A DNA stretch of 64,000 bases from Marinicella meishanensis (GTDB lineage Bacteria; Pseudomonadota; Gammaproteobacteria; Xanthomonadales; Marinicellaceae). Made by a program: the position numbers and the translations under genes. The notes beneath the pieces are model-generated. The model ran no database searches. It had not been told where the DNA came from and saw only the letters and a list, made by a program, of their open reading frames with translations. Positions within the stretch are counted from its first letter, which is position 1. Each line of letters starts with the position of its first letter. The DNA is taken from the NCBI RefSeq assembly GCF_019931145.1, contig NZ_JAIOUV010000004.1:248001-312000 (forward strand), given 5' to 3'. This document shows positions 27,733 through 35,589 of the stretch, piece by piece.

Positions 27733-28329
27733 GATGGCTGCGGCTCATGCCTGGCCATGCCATCGACTGAAGTCGATGCTCCAATGCAATCTGTGTGATC
27801 AATTAATACATTAAGCTCACTGAGCTTGTCGAAGTGACTTAAATACTTGGAGATGCTTCGACAGGCTCAGCCATCTTGTTTATTAAGATCACAATCAGTG
27901 GCGCCGACTTCAGTCGGCGTGGGGTTGGTATAAATACAGATAAGATGACAGCCATTCAGCGTTCCAAACCATCACCTGAACACCATACCAGCGTGAGATG
28001 GCTGCGGCTCATGCCTGGCCATGCCATCGACTGAAGTCGATGCTCCAATGCAACCTGTGTAATCAATTAATACATAAAGCTCACTGAGCTTATCGAAGTG
28101 ACATAAATACTTGGAGATGCTTCGACAGGCTCAGCCATCTTGTTTATTAAGATCACAATCAGTGGCGCCGACTTCAGTCGGCGTGGGGTTGGTTTAAATC
28201 TCTAAAGAAAATTCACAATGTATAGGTGTAGATGATCAACTTGGATTACCGATCGGGGTCGGGAATGACGTGGCTTGTTTATCATGATGGCTGCGGCTCA
28301 TGCCTGGCCATGTCGTCGACTGAAGTCAT
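27733..28329. repeat. Tandem array of the dispersed intergenic repeat, longer variant
   Basis: gatggctgcggctcatgcctggccatg starts at 27733, 27997 and 28286, giving periods of 264 and 289 bp. Each unit has catcgactgaagtcgatgctcca, ctcactgagctt-tcgaagtgac, gcttcgacaggctcagcc and ggcgccgacttcagtcggcg. These are the same modules as the array at 21.3 kb, in diverged form. The last unit runs into the end of the membrane-protein gene at 28330. No gene is visible between 27596 and 28329. Confidence 0.85.
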
Positions 28330-28617
28330 CTATTTAGACTGCTGCGATTTGAGCAACAGCCGATACCACACATAACAAGCCACCAAGGTCAGCACACAAG
28401 CAACTTTCAGCAGCAACAATTCGACCGGATGCCACCAGGCACCGGTTTGTGCTTCAATCAGATCCGACACACCAAACAACAAAAATGCCAAGGCCGTCAC
28501 CACGGTGACTTTAAAGAATCGGTTGTTTCGACCCTGGCGCCAAGCTTGCACGCTCAAGATGAGGGCCAAAGCAAACCACAACAAAGACTCCAACTGATTG
28601 AACAGGGCCAGTGACAC
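28330..28617 (-). CDS. Small three-helix membrane protein, unknown
   Basis: This is a 95-residue hydrophobic protein with about three transmembrane helices (around 8-26, 38-55 and 65-86) and a basic C-terminus (RLLLKSQQSK). No family recognised. It is 3 bp downstream of the CPBP protease gene, so it is probably cotranscribed. The end of a repeat unit supplies part of its last codons. Confidence 0.65.
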   Translation of the reverse strand: MSLALFNQLESLLWFALALILSVQAWRQGRNNRFFKVTVVTALAFLLFGVSDLIEAQTGAWWHPVELLLLKVACVLTLVACYVWYRLLLKSQQSK

Positions 28618-28620
28618 GAC

Positions 28621-29277
28621 TCAAGCCCTTTGCGACTGGCGGTGACCCAACCAAGCCGCCATCAGGTCATAAACCACATGGGCCATCATCGCCATGGCCA
28701 AGCCCCCACTGAACCAAACCAGCCCTTGCATCGAAAGGGCAAACAAAACGCCCGAAGCGGCCGCTCGTCGACCTCCACTGAGGTGCGCCAAGCCAAATGC
28801 CATGGCACTGATCAATGCCGCGGCCCACCATTCCAGATGAATCATCAACAAGCCGGTGAGCAATCCCCGATAAACGAACTCTTCAACCAAACCCGCATAC
28901 AATGTGGTGCCAACCCACCATGGATTCTTGGCGGTGATTTTTCTGAGTGCCAAGCGCCATTGTTGGTCTGCAGGCACTGGTCTGCTGGCTTCCCACCATG
29001 CCAACAACAAAAACACCCCAACTGCCAGTGCGGCAAGCAACCAAGCGTTCAGGCCAAAATGACTGCCCCAGGACAAAGTGAAATTCGTACCCAGCCAAGC
29101 AAGCAAGCCCAACAGCGCCACCACACTTTGCAGCACCCAGATTTGCCCCATCATTGCCGATGGACTCGGCAAGACAGCGGCTTGCGATGTGGGTTTTAGA
29201 CTTTGGCGCCAACTGGCCCAACCCAACAGGGGCAAAACCAATAACAGCACCATCAACAAAGGCCACGACCAAATCAT
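28621..29277 (-). CDS. CPBP-family intramembrane metalloprotease (CAAX/Abi type)
   Basis: This is a 218-residue polytopic inner-membrane protein with the Rce1/CPBP active-site set: Glu132-Glu133 and Arg137 in VEEFVYRGLL, His165 in FGLAHLS, and His200 with Asp204 in HVVYDL. Bacterial members are linked to bacteriocin self-immunity and membrane-protein processing; most have no known substrate. It is followed 3 bp later by a small membrane protein. Confidence 0.9.
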   Translation of the reverse strand: MIWSWPLLMVLLLVLPLLGWASWRQSLKPTSQAAVLPSPSAMMGQIWVLQSVVALLGLLAWLGTNFTLSWGSHFGLNAWLLAALAVGVFLLLAWWEASRPVPADQQWRLALRKITAKNPWWVGTTLYAGLVEEFVYRGLLTGLLMIHLEWWAAALISAMAFGLAHLSGGRRAAASGVLFALSMQGLVWFSGGLAMAMMAHVVYDLMAAWLGHRQSQRA

Positions 29278-29432
29278 GCGGTCAAGTATAAGAGATCAAG
29301 ACAGGGAATTGAAAGCTTGCTGGGTCCCAGCTGCCATGATGACCGCGGTACAGGTTGTGGCGACTGACTTATCTTGTGCACCGCCAAGCAAGACATTTTA
29401 AACTGAATCATTTGCTTACTGTTGCCAAACGC

Positions 29433-29996
29433 CTATTTGGCTTTCACCCGGTATCGTTCCTGCAAAAAGTCATTGGCAAACACTTTGGCCTGGGTCTGCT
29501 GCAATTCGATGGGCTCGGTCAACTCGCCGAATAAGCGGATGCCACGGCCCAACAACACCGGGGCACGGGTGATGGTCATTTCATCAATCATGCCCAAGCG
29601 CAAGAAAGAAGTGATGGTGGCACCACCATCGATGTAAGCATGCCGATGTCCCGCCTGGGCCAACGACTCAAGCAAATTGCTGATGTCACCGGCATGGATC
29701 GTGACCGGTCCAGGCAAGGTCGCTGGTGGGGTGGTGACCGATTGACTCAACACCACCACCTTCAAATGTCCATAGGGCCATTGTTCGGCGCTCAGTTGCA
29801 TGCCGGCCAACACCTCCATACAACCGCGTCCCATGATCATGCAGTCCACCGATTGGATGTAGTCCTCAAAGCCCATGTCGGCTTCAGCCCCCAAATCGGC
29901 GTCTTGTTGACCCACTTGGTACAACCAGTCGACCGCCCCATCTTCGGTGGCAATGAAGCCGTCCAAACTGCTGGCGATGAACACAGAACATTTCAT
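29433..29996 (-). CDS. Dihydrofolate reductase-like (RibD C-terminal domain) protein
   Basis: This 187-residue cytoplasmic protein has the DHFR/RibD-C fold. MKCSVFIASSLDGFIATEDG is the usual start, DCMIMGRGCMEVL and HAYIDGGATITSFLRLGMIDEM hold the NADPH-binding pattern, and PVLLGRGIRLFGE is the final motif. It resembles YyaP/YwjB-type proteins, whose substrate is unknown, rather than FolA. Monocistronic. Confidence 0.9.
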   Translation of the reverse strand: MKCSVFIASSLDGFIATEDGAVDWLYQVGQQDADLGAEADMGFEDYIQSVDCMIMGRGCMEVLAGMQLSAEQWPYGHLKVVVLSQSVTTPPATLPGPVTIHAGDISNLLESLAQAGHRHAYIDGGATITSFLRLGMIDEMTITRAPVLLGRGIRLFGELTEPIELQQTQAKVFANDFLQERYRVKAK

Positions 29997-30024
29997 GGCG
30001 TGACTCGTTGGCTGGTGGTCATAC

Positions 30025-31068
30025 TCATAAGTACTCCCGGGTGCGTTTTAAATGGTATTGATACCAAGATTTTTTCTTGAAGTAAATTTCTTTTTCCTCA
30101 TCCCATGCGGTGCCCAGTTGTTGCAAAATCCAGGCAAAGGTCGGGTAATCCTCGGCCAGCATGGCACAATACCCATACAGGTGCAAGACATGCCTGGAAT
30201 GTCCAAATATTTTGAACAAATCTTCGAACCCGGCTTTGACCCTTGGCCAAGAGTATGAGCCACCGGCCGGCTTGAACACCTGCCCGGTGAAAAAGGTGTG
30301 GTTTGAGACCAACATGGCATACATGCCGTCACCATAAATCGCTTGGGTGTCTGCACCCGCCTGTTCAATGAAGCGTTTCAACTCGAAATCAGATCCCAAC
30401 CAAATGCGCTGCAAATAAACCCGCATTTTGGCATACAAAGGGATGTAGCCGGGATCAATGGTCTGACACTGGTGGAACTGGGCTTTGGCCCTGGATTTGC
30501 TCTTGAACAAAACAAACATCAATTCGGTTCTTACCGTGCACAATTCGGCATCCAGTGGGCCTTTGTTGGTGGCCTGTTCGGCCGCTTCCCAGGCTTTTTG
30601 CAAGTATTCCTCAAAACCTTCGAACTGTTCATCACTGACATAGGAACGGTAGCCATGGCCGCGGATTTCCCAGGCCTGGGCCAGGTGTGCGCGGGCGGCC
30701 AAAATGTCTGGGACGTTGCTGGCCGGATCATGAGCCCGCCATTCATTGATGAAGGCATGGATGGCGGGAAAGTCCGGTAAAGCGAAGGCCATGCCGTTGT
30801 ACAGATCTTGCAACACCGGCACGGTGGTGGTGAACTGGGGTTTGTCAATCCGCACTTCAGCCACCATCGCTTGCAAGCGGCTGAAATTCCGCACCACGAC
30901 ATGCTGTTCGATCACATCGCGGATCTGGGTGCGCTCATACCATTGACCTGCATTGTTCACCACCGGGCCAGGCGGCTCAAATGGCACCCGTTGATAAGCA
31001 GGCGAGCCTTGCCATTTTAACAACCACAGTATTGCCGCCACAATCAGAACAAACCACAAGACTTTCAT
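30025..31068 (-). CDS. Hypothetical membrane-anchored protein with a helical repeat-like body
   Basis: This is a 347-residue protein with one N-terminal transmembrane helix (about 3-20) and then a helical body. Segments such as LAARAHLAQAWEIRGHGY and AELCTVRTELMFVLFKSKSRAKA have the spacing of TPR-like helices. The tail is basic (YFKKKSWYQYHLKRTREYL). It may belong to the DUF4034 group, but I cannot confirm this. Probably faces the periplasm. Confidence 0.72.
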   Translation of the reverse strand: MKVLWFVLIVAAILWLLKWQGSPAYQRVPFEPPGPVVNNAGQWYERTQIRDVIEQHVVVRNFSRLQAMVAEVRIDKPQFTTTVPVLQDLYNGMAFALPDFPAIHAFINEWRAHDPASNVPDILAARAHLAQAWEIRGHGYRSYVSDEQFEGFEEYLQKAWEAAEQATNKGPLDAELCTVRTELMFVLFKSKSRAKAQFHQCQTIDPGYIPLYAKMRVYLQRIWLGSDFELKRFIEQAGADTQAIYGDGMYAMLVSNHTFFTGQVFKPAGGSYSWPRVKAGFEDLFKIFGHSRHVLHLYGYCAMLAEDYPTFAWILQQLGTAWDEEKEIYFKKKSWYQYHLKRTREYL

Positions 31069-31169
31069 GATTCACGCCTCGGGTGTGCCCAATGCCCCAA
31101 CAGGACTTGGTCGGTTGTTTGGGGCTGGGGTGCTTCCATCATCGGCTGTAATGGTGTCGGTTGCTGCCG

Positions 31170-31377
31170 TCAAAAGCAGCCAGATTGCAGGCAGCAATTC
31201 TTGAACCGTCGACCTGAACCACAAGGGCACGGGTCTTGGCGGCCCAGTTTTTCCAGCAGCTCTTTGTCACCATGGACCACCCGGTGTCCTTTTTTGACCT
31301 GAGTTTCAGAGGGATATCCCCGGCGCCGTTTGCTGGTGACTTCGAAAGCTCGCTGGGTCTGCGTATTTGGATTTCAT
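31170..31377 (-). pseudogene. Small SEC-C zinc-motif protein gene with an apparent +1 base after the start codon
   Basis: A good ribosome site (aaggag) and ATG (31377) begin the gene, but the start frame reads only about 23 codons. The frame that continues to the stop at 31170 encodes a 68-residue SEC-C protein: ...[18 protein letters not shown]...[18 protein letters not shown]...CF. Removing one A from the AAA after the ATG gives an uninterrupted protein starting MNPNTQTQ. The zinc site CPCGSG-x5-CC is intact. So this is a recent frameshift, a sequence error in an A run, or a frameshifted start. SEC-C motifs bind zinc and often nucleic acid or SecB-type partners. Confidence 0.65.
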
Positions 31378-31488
31378 GATGACACTCCTTTTTATCATGG
31401 CCTGGGTTTTGGTTGGGCCTCAGGCTTGGCCTTGGGCTGCATGGCCCAATTGGTTCAGCCAGCATTCTACAACAAAATCCGGCCAAAC

Positions 31489-32376
31489 TCACCCCATGGC
31501 TGAAGATTTGACTGGCAACACTTCGGCCACCTCGGCATCGAGCATGTCCAGGACGCTGTGAAACCCATGTTGCGGCTGCCAATGCAACACCGCTTGGGCT
31601 TGGCTTGAGTCATACACCCGATCCAGGCTTGCGGGCAATGACCAACCGCGTTGAGCAAAAGCCTGCACCAAATCAGGCGCCACCGCTGCCAACACCGTCG
31701 GGGCATCATCCCACAAACCTTGGCACATGGATGGGGTGAATGGGCTGGCACCCGAGACGATGCAGCGCTTGAATCCAGGCGGCCGCACATGTACCGCTGC
31801 GGTATGGGCACTGGCCACATCCCGCGCATCGACCCCTCGATGCAAACGGTACACCGCCATCAAGTCTGCCGGTTCGGGAAAACAGCGCGACATTTGCAAC
31901 ACCGTCACTGGCCACTGGTGGGCCAGCGCCAGTGCTTCCAGCAGCTGCTCGGCTTGAATTTTACTGCGGTGATAGATCGTTTTCGGTTGTGGTAACACCG
32001 ACTCATCAACCCAACCGGCGATCCCATCGGGTGTTGACGCATGGCCATACAAAGCCGTGGTGCTGGTGAAAATAAAATGTTTCACCCCCATGGCCAAGCC
32101 CATTTGGGCCAGCTGTTCGGTGGCTTGCACATTGATCGAGTCAAATTCAGCATCTGGCACCAATCCCACATGCGGGGCATGCAAGGCGGCGGTGTGGATG
32201 ATCACATCGACCCCGGCCAATGCCTGTTGCATCATGCTTTGATCACGGATGTCTCCCACGTATTGGGCTGTGGAACACGGCGTGCGATCCACCCCCACCA
32301 CCTCATGTTGTTGCATCAACTTGATGTGGATGGCCCGCCCGACCCGACCGGCTGTACCTGTAACCATGATTTTCAT
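31489..32376 (-). CDS. NAD-dependent epimerase/dehydratase (extended SDR)
   Basis: This 295-residue cytoplasmic enzyme has an N-terminal Rossmann motif VTGTAGRVG (residues 5-13), Asp30 for the ribose, and the YxxxK active site at Tyr135-Lys139 (TIYHRSKIQAE) with Ser/Thr in FIFTSTTALYG. It acts on a nucleotide-sugar or related carbonyl substrate, which cannot be told from sequence. Same strand as its neighbours; 13 bp before the next gene. Confidence 0.92.
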   Translation of the reverse strand: MKIMVTGTAGRVGRAIHIKLMQQHEVVGVDRTPCSTAQYVGDIRDQSMMQQALAGVDVIIHTAALHAPHVGLVPDAEFDSINVQATEQLAQMGLAMGVKHFIFTSTTALYGHASTPDGIAGWVDESVLPQPKTIYHRSKIQAEQLLEALALAHQWPVTVLQMSRCFPEPADLMAVYRLHRGVDARDVASAHTAAVHVRPPGFKRCIVSGASPFTPSMCQGLWDDAPTVLAAVAPDLVQAFAQRGWSLPASLDRVYDSSQAQAVLHWQPQHGFHSVLDMLDAEVAEVLPVKSSAMG

Positions 32377-32389
32377 GGCCCGATCTTGG

Positions 32390-32758
32390 TCATTGCTTTT
32401 TCTTGCGGAAGGACCACTTTAATTGCAGCAAACGCCCGTCCTTGAACAACAAAGTGGCATCATGGAATTTAGTGCCCAGTTGGGCATGGGGAAAATGGTG
32501 CACCTCATCGGCCATTTCCCCGGTCATCGCCCTCAGTTGTTGGTTGCTGATTTTCTGGCGGGCCATTTGCGCTTGATCAAGCAATGGCATGAACAATTCA
32601 CCCACCTGCGTCTTGTTGCTGCCGGTGAGGGTCAAGGTGTCTTTGCCGGTCAAGTCAATGGCCACACTGTATGGGTGATAAGCCACTTCGGTGGATTCGT
32701 CCAAGGGGTCTGAACCACCCAACAACAGGGCAAGAAATAGAATCATCATCGGGGACAT
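32390..32758 (-). CDS. Small exported protein, unknown
   Basis: This 122-residue protein starts with a short hydrophobic segment (MSPMMILFLALLLGGS) that is probably a signal peptide or anchor. The rest is polar and ends in a basic stretch (KWSFRKKKQ). No family recognised. It lies between the epimerase gene and another small exported protein, all on the minus strand with short gaps. Confidence 0.6.
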   Translation of the reverse strand: MSPMMILFLALLLGGSDPLDESTEVAYHPYSVAIDLTGKDTLTLTGSNKTQVGELFMPLLDQAQMARQKISNQQLRAMTGEMADEVHHFPHAQLGTKFHDATLLFKDGRLLQLKWSFRKKKQ

Positions 32759-32793
32759 GGCACGCCAGCTTCAATCAATGCCAATCATTGTGA

Positions 32794-33171
32794 TCAAAAG
32801 GCCGTGGTTTGACAAGTTTTCTCACCACCCATTTGCCAGGTCATGGCGTTGCCCTCGGTGGCCACCCATTGATACGACCGCTGCTGGGCACCGGCGAACG
32901 CTTCTTCCAAGTGCAAGGTAAAACCGGTCGATGTGATGCGTGGCTTGGCCCAAGTGGACATCACCACTGCGTTTTTTTCATACCGCGCCCAACGCATTTC
33001 ATCGTGGCCATAAAATTGGAAGAAATCATAGGAACCATCGGCTTCGATGCATTTGAACTTCACGGCATCACCACTGGCCCGGGCCGCATTGACATGTTGC
33101 AACAAATCAAAAGACTCGGCCAGGCTCAAATGGCTCAGCAGCAAACCAAGCCATACCAAACATTTTTTCAT
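32794..33171 (-). CDS. Small exported protein, unknown
   Basis: This is a 125-residue protein with a signal peptide (MKKCLVWLGLLLSHLSLA) and a short mature domain with two Cys (KFKCIEADGSYDFFQFYG, GGEKTCQTTAF) that could form one disulfide. No family recognised. It ends a run of two small exported genes and starts 8 bp after the VOC gene upstream, so it may be read from the SoxR-controlled promoter further up. Confidence 0.6.
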   Translation of the reverse strand: MKKCLVWLGLLLSHLSLAESFDLLQHVNAARASGDAVKFKCIEADGSYDFFQFYGHDEMRWARYEKNAVVMSTWAKPRITSTGFTLHLEEAFAGAQQRSYQWVATEGNAMTWQMGGEKTCQTTAF

Positions 33172-33178
33172 CGGGATC

Positions 33179-33643
33179 TCATTTCATCAAGTTATAAGGA
33201 CTGTCGCTGATGTGATGATACCACTTTTTATCGGGTCCTTTGGCCTGGTTATGATTTTGGGACACCCGCCATGGCGGATTCTTGCGGTGGTGGCCAGCGC
33301 TGTAGATTTTGATCGGATGACCATCGGGATCCTGCAACAACGATTCACGCCACAGCCAGGGTTGGTCTTGGGGCTGGATCAAAAAGGGGATGCCGTGATC
33401 CACCAGCCGCCGATGGGTGCGGTCCACATCGGCCACCTCAAAGTACAACACCGTGCCGGCAGCCTCACACCCGGCTTGGGCCGCTTCGCTGTGGCTGATG
33501 GAAAAGGTGCTGTCGCCGCTGGGGCAGGCCAAGCGCACATAGCGGGGGCTGGCATCCACAATTAACTGCAAACCCAACATTTGGTAGAAAGCCATGGCCC
33601 GGTTGACATCGGGCGACAGGATGGTGATTTGATTCAAATTCAT
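33179..33643 (-). CDS. VOC-superfamily (glyoxalase/dioxygenase fold) protein, second gene of the SoxR-box operon
   Basis: This 154-residue protein has one VOC domain: NLNQITILSPDVNRAMAFYQMLGL, TVLYFEVADVDRTHRRLVDHG, LLQDPDGHPIKIYSAG. A basic C-terminal tail of about 35 residues is unusual. VOC proteins bind a metal and act as glyoxalases, dioxygenases or antibiotic-binding proteins; the role here is unknown. It is 12 bp downstream of another VOC gene and shares its promoter, which carries a sox box. Confidence 0.88.
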   Translation of the reverse strand: MNLNQITILSPDVNRAMAFYQMLGLQLIVDASPRYVRLACPSGDSTFSISHSEAAQAGCEAAGTVLYFEVADVDRTHRRLVDHGIPFLIQPQDQPWLWRESLLQDPDGHPIKIYSAGHHRKNPPWRVSQNHNQAKGPDKKWYHHISDSPYNLMK

Positions 33644-33655
33644 GCGGGTACCCTC

Positions 33656-34069
33656 CTAGGCATTGCGTTCGGCTGGGATGTCGGTCAGGTATTCGGTGAA
33701 CTCCACTTCAAAACCATCGGGATCCTCAAAGTAAATGTTTTTCCGGAACGGTGAATCGGCGCCGGGTTTGAACACCGGATAGCCGGCTGCAGTCAAGCGC
33801 TTGATCATGGCATCGAGGTTGTCCACCGCAAAAGCAAAATGGGCCAAACCCACCTGGTGCCCGGTCAGATCGCGGTTCTCACCTTCACCAAAATCACTGA
33901 TTGCCAAATATTGGTAATCATCGCCAAAATGGATCCAGCGACGGGGTTTGCCATACCATTCACCCGTGCCTTCAGCCCGTATGGACCAATGGGGAAAAGC
34001 GGCGCGGTAAAAATGCAAACTCTGGTCGATGTCTTTACCGACGATGTTGATGTGTTCAATGCGTATCAT
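33656..34069 (-). CDS. VOC-superfamily protein, first gene of the SoxR-box operon
   Basis: This is a 137-residue VOC-domain protein (MIRIEHINIVGKDIDQSLHFYRAAF, HFGDDYQYLAISDFGEG, NIYFEDPDGFEVEFTEYL). It has metal-ligand-type His and Glu at the ends of the two beta-alpha-beta modules. An AGGAG site 7 bp before ATG 34069 supports the start. The promoter upstream has the 19-bp spacer and 18-bp palindrome that SoxR recognises, so expression should respond to redox-active compounds. A role in handling a redox-cycling compound or a reactive carbonyl is inferred. Confidence 0.9.
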   Translation of the reverse strand: MIRIEHINIVGKDIDQSLHFYRAAFPHWSIRAEGTGEWYGKPRRWIHFGDDYQYLAISDFGEGENRDLTGHQVGLAHFAFAVDNLDAMIKRLTAAGYPVFKPGADSPFRKNIYFEDPDGFEVEFTEYLTDIPAERNA

Positions 34070-34082
34070 GGCGGTCTCCTGT

Positions 34083-34111
34083 TTGACGGTTGTGATGATG
34101 GCCGCTATGAT
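34083..34111 (+). promoter_or_regulatory. Probable soxR promoter
   Basis: TTGACG (34083-34088), a 17-bp spacer and TATGAT (34106-34111) read toward soxR. Transcription would begin near 34118, inside the sox box, so bound SoxR should limit its own synthesis. The -10 overlaps, on the other strand, the -10 of the VOC promoter. Confidence 0.65.
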
Positions 34112-34137
34112 AAAACCTCAAGTTAACTTGAGGTCAA
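34107..34137 (-). promoter_or_regulatory. SoxR-activated promoter with sox box
   Basis: CCTCAAGTTAACTTGAGG (34116-34133) is a perfect 18-bp palindrome identical to the core of the E. coli soxS promoter site. On the minus strand it sits between TTGACC (34132-34137) and TATCAT (34107-34112), a spacer of exactly 19 bp. Overlong 19-bp spacers are the hallmark of promoters that MerR-type activators untwist. It drives the two VOC genes leftwards. Confidence 0.88.
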
Positions 34138-34142
34138 GTACG

Positions 34143-34643
34143 ATGCACAAAAACAACCCAAAAAATCCAGGGCGCAGCAAAATCAGACCGGCCAACATGG
34201 CGGTTGGCGAAGTGGCCAACAGAAGCGGGGTCAAGGTTTCTACCTTGCATTTTTATGAAAGCAAAAACCTGATTCACTCGGTGCGCAACGCCGGCAACCA
34301 GCGCCGCTACCACCGGGATGTGCTGCGCCGCATCTCAGTGATCAAAGCCGCCCAGAAAGTCGGCATCAGCCTCAAGGAAGTTCAGCAAGCCATGGCCTTT
34401 TTGCCGATCAGTCACGCCCCCAGAAAACAAGATTGGGAAAAGTTGTCGAAACAATGGCACCAGGCCCTGGAACAAAAAATCCGTGCACTGACGGCTTTGC
34501 GGGATAACTTGACCCACTGCATCGGCTGCGGCTGCTTGTCACTGAAAGCTTGCCCTTTATACAACCCAGAGGATGAATTGGGTCAGGCCCAAACGGGGGC
34601 GGTGTTGCTGGACAGGCGATCCAAAGCAAACAACCAAGCCTGA
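34143..34643 (+). CDS. soxR: Redox-sensitive transcriptional activator SoxR
   Basis: This 166-residue MerR-family protein has a winged helix-turn-helix (VGEVANRSGVKVSTLHFYE, about residues 21-90), a dimerisation helix and a [2Fe-2S] cluster loop with Cys126, Cys129, Cys131 and Cys137 (CX2CXCX5C), exactly as in E. coli SoxR. Oxidation of the cluster by redox-cycling compounds switches it to activation. ATG 34143 is 9 bp after the sox box; the longer frame upstream would run through the promoter and is rejected. It is the only plus-strand gene between 27.3 and 50.3 kb, and no soxS is nearby. Confidence 0.93.
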   Translation: MHKNNPKNPGRSKIRPANMAVGEVANRSGVKVSTLHFYESKNLIHSVRNAGNQRRYHRDVLRRISVIKAAQKVGISLKEVQQAMAFLPISHAPRKQDWEKLSKQWHQALEQKIRALTALRDNLTHCIGCGCLSLKACPLYNPEDELGQAQTGAVLLDRRSKANNQA

Positions 34644-34670
34644 CCAAGCGTTTACTTGGCACTCAATGGC

Positions 34671-35501
34671 TCATTGTTTGATGGCCACCAGTTGCACCGG
34701 GGCGATGAATCCGGCTTTGAGGTTGTTCACCATGTTGCCAATTTTTATCGGCGTGGTTTGTTGCATCAATACATGCAAACCCAATGGTGGCGGCCCACCC
34801 TGAGTGTCATGCTGGGCTTGTACCCGGGCGAAAAAGTCCAGTGCAAATGCCCGGCGATTTTCTTCTCGGATGACCCGCAACCCGGCCGCTTCCAAGGCTT
34901 GTTTGTATGTTTCTGCTGAAGCCAAATGACTGGTCTCTGCCGTCGAGGCCCAGGGCACGGGATAAGTCAACTCGCCGGCATCACAACGCATGATGTCATA
35001 GACCCCAAAACTAGCACCTGATTTGAGCACCCGACTCACTTCTTGGAACAAGGCAACTTTATGCTCAATGTTCATCCCCACATGTAACTGATAGGCCCCT
35101 GAATAAGTGGCATCCTCAAAAGGCATGTCGGTGGCACTGCCTTGAATCAAATCAACCTGTTGGTTCAAACCCACCCAGTGGTTCAAGGCCGAACCGACCT
35201 GGACATATTCCTCGCACAGATCGATGCCGGTGACTTGGACATTGAACTGCTGAGCGGCAAAGCGGGCGGCGCCACCCAAACCACAGCCCACATCCAGAAT
35301 CCTTTGCTCTGCGGTCATGCGCAAATTATTGAACAAATGCTGGGTGGCCTCTCGACCACCGATGTGGAACTCATCCACCGGGGCCAAATCTTCAATGGCA
35401 ACGGTTGCCGGGGTCAGACCCATTTCAGCCAGCGCTTGCTCTATGGCCGCCAAAAGGTGGCCATGCCGATAATGGGCAGTGGTTTTTTGCTCATGATTCA
35501 C
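34671..35501 (-). CDS. SAM-dependent methyltransferase (class I)
   Basis: This 276-residue cytoplasmic protein has a Rossmann methyltransferase domain: motif I ILDVGCGLGGAARF (Asp70-Gly76), an acidic ribose-binding Asp in VTGIDLCEEYV, and motif II/III GAYQLHVGMNIEH. It resembles the small-molecule (sarcosine/ubiquinone-like) methyltransferase group. Substrate cannot be assigned. Convergent with soxR, 27 bp away. Confidence 0.9.
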   Translation of the reverse strand: MNHEQKTTAHYRHGHLLAAIEQALAEMGLTPATVAIEDLAPVDEFHIGGREATQHLFNNLRMTAEQRILDVGCGLGGAARFAAQQFNVQVTGIDLCEEYVQVGSALNHWVGLNQQVDLIQGSATDMPFEDATYSGAYQLHVGMNIEHKVALFQEVSRVLKSGASFGVYDIMRCDAGELTYPVPWASTAETSHLASAETYKQALEAAGLRVIREENRRAFALDFFARVQAQHDTQGGPPPLGLHVLMQQTTPIKIGNMVNNLKAGFIAPVQLVAIKQ

Positions 35502-35589
35502 AATTGAATACGCCTCCAGATGAATTTTGGGTTACTGTTAGAATTTGCGTGTATCATCACATTTCATATTCAACATGCAGGGGTGCCGC

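Noticed and set aside
21281-28329. The tandem repeats might be CRISPR arrays.
   Set aside because: Units of 241-289 bp are far longer than CRISPR repeats plus spacers, the content between the modules is itself repeated, and no cas genes are present.
31139-31582. 147-codon open frame over the SEC-C region in another frame.
   Set aside because: Its product has no family match, while the alternate frame carries a perfect SEC-C motif with a nearby ribosome site.
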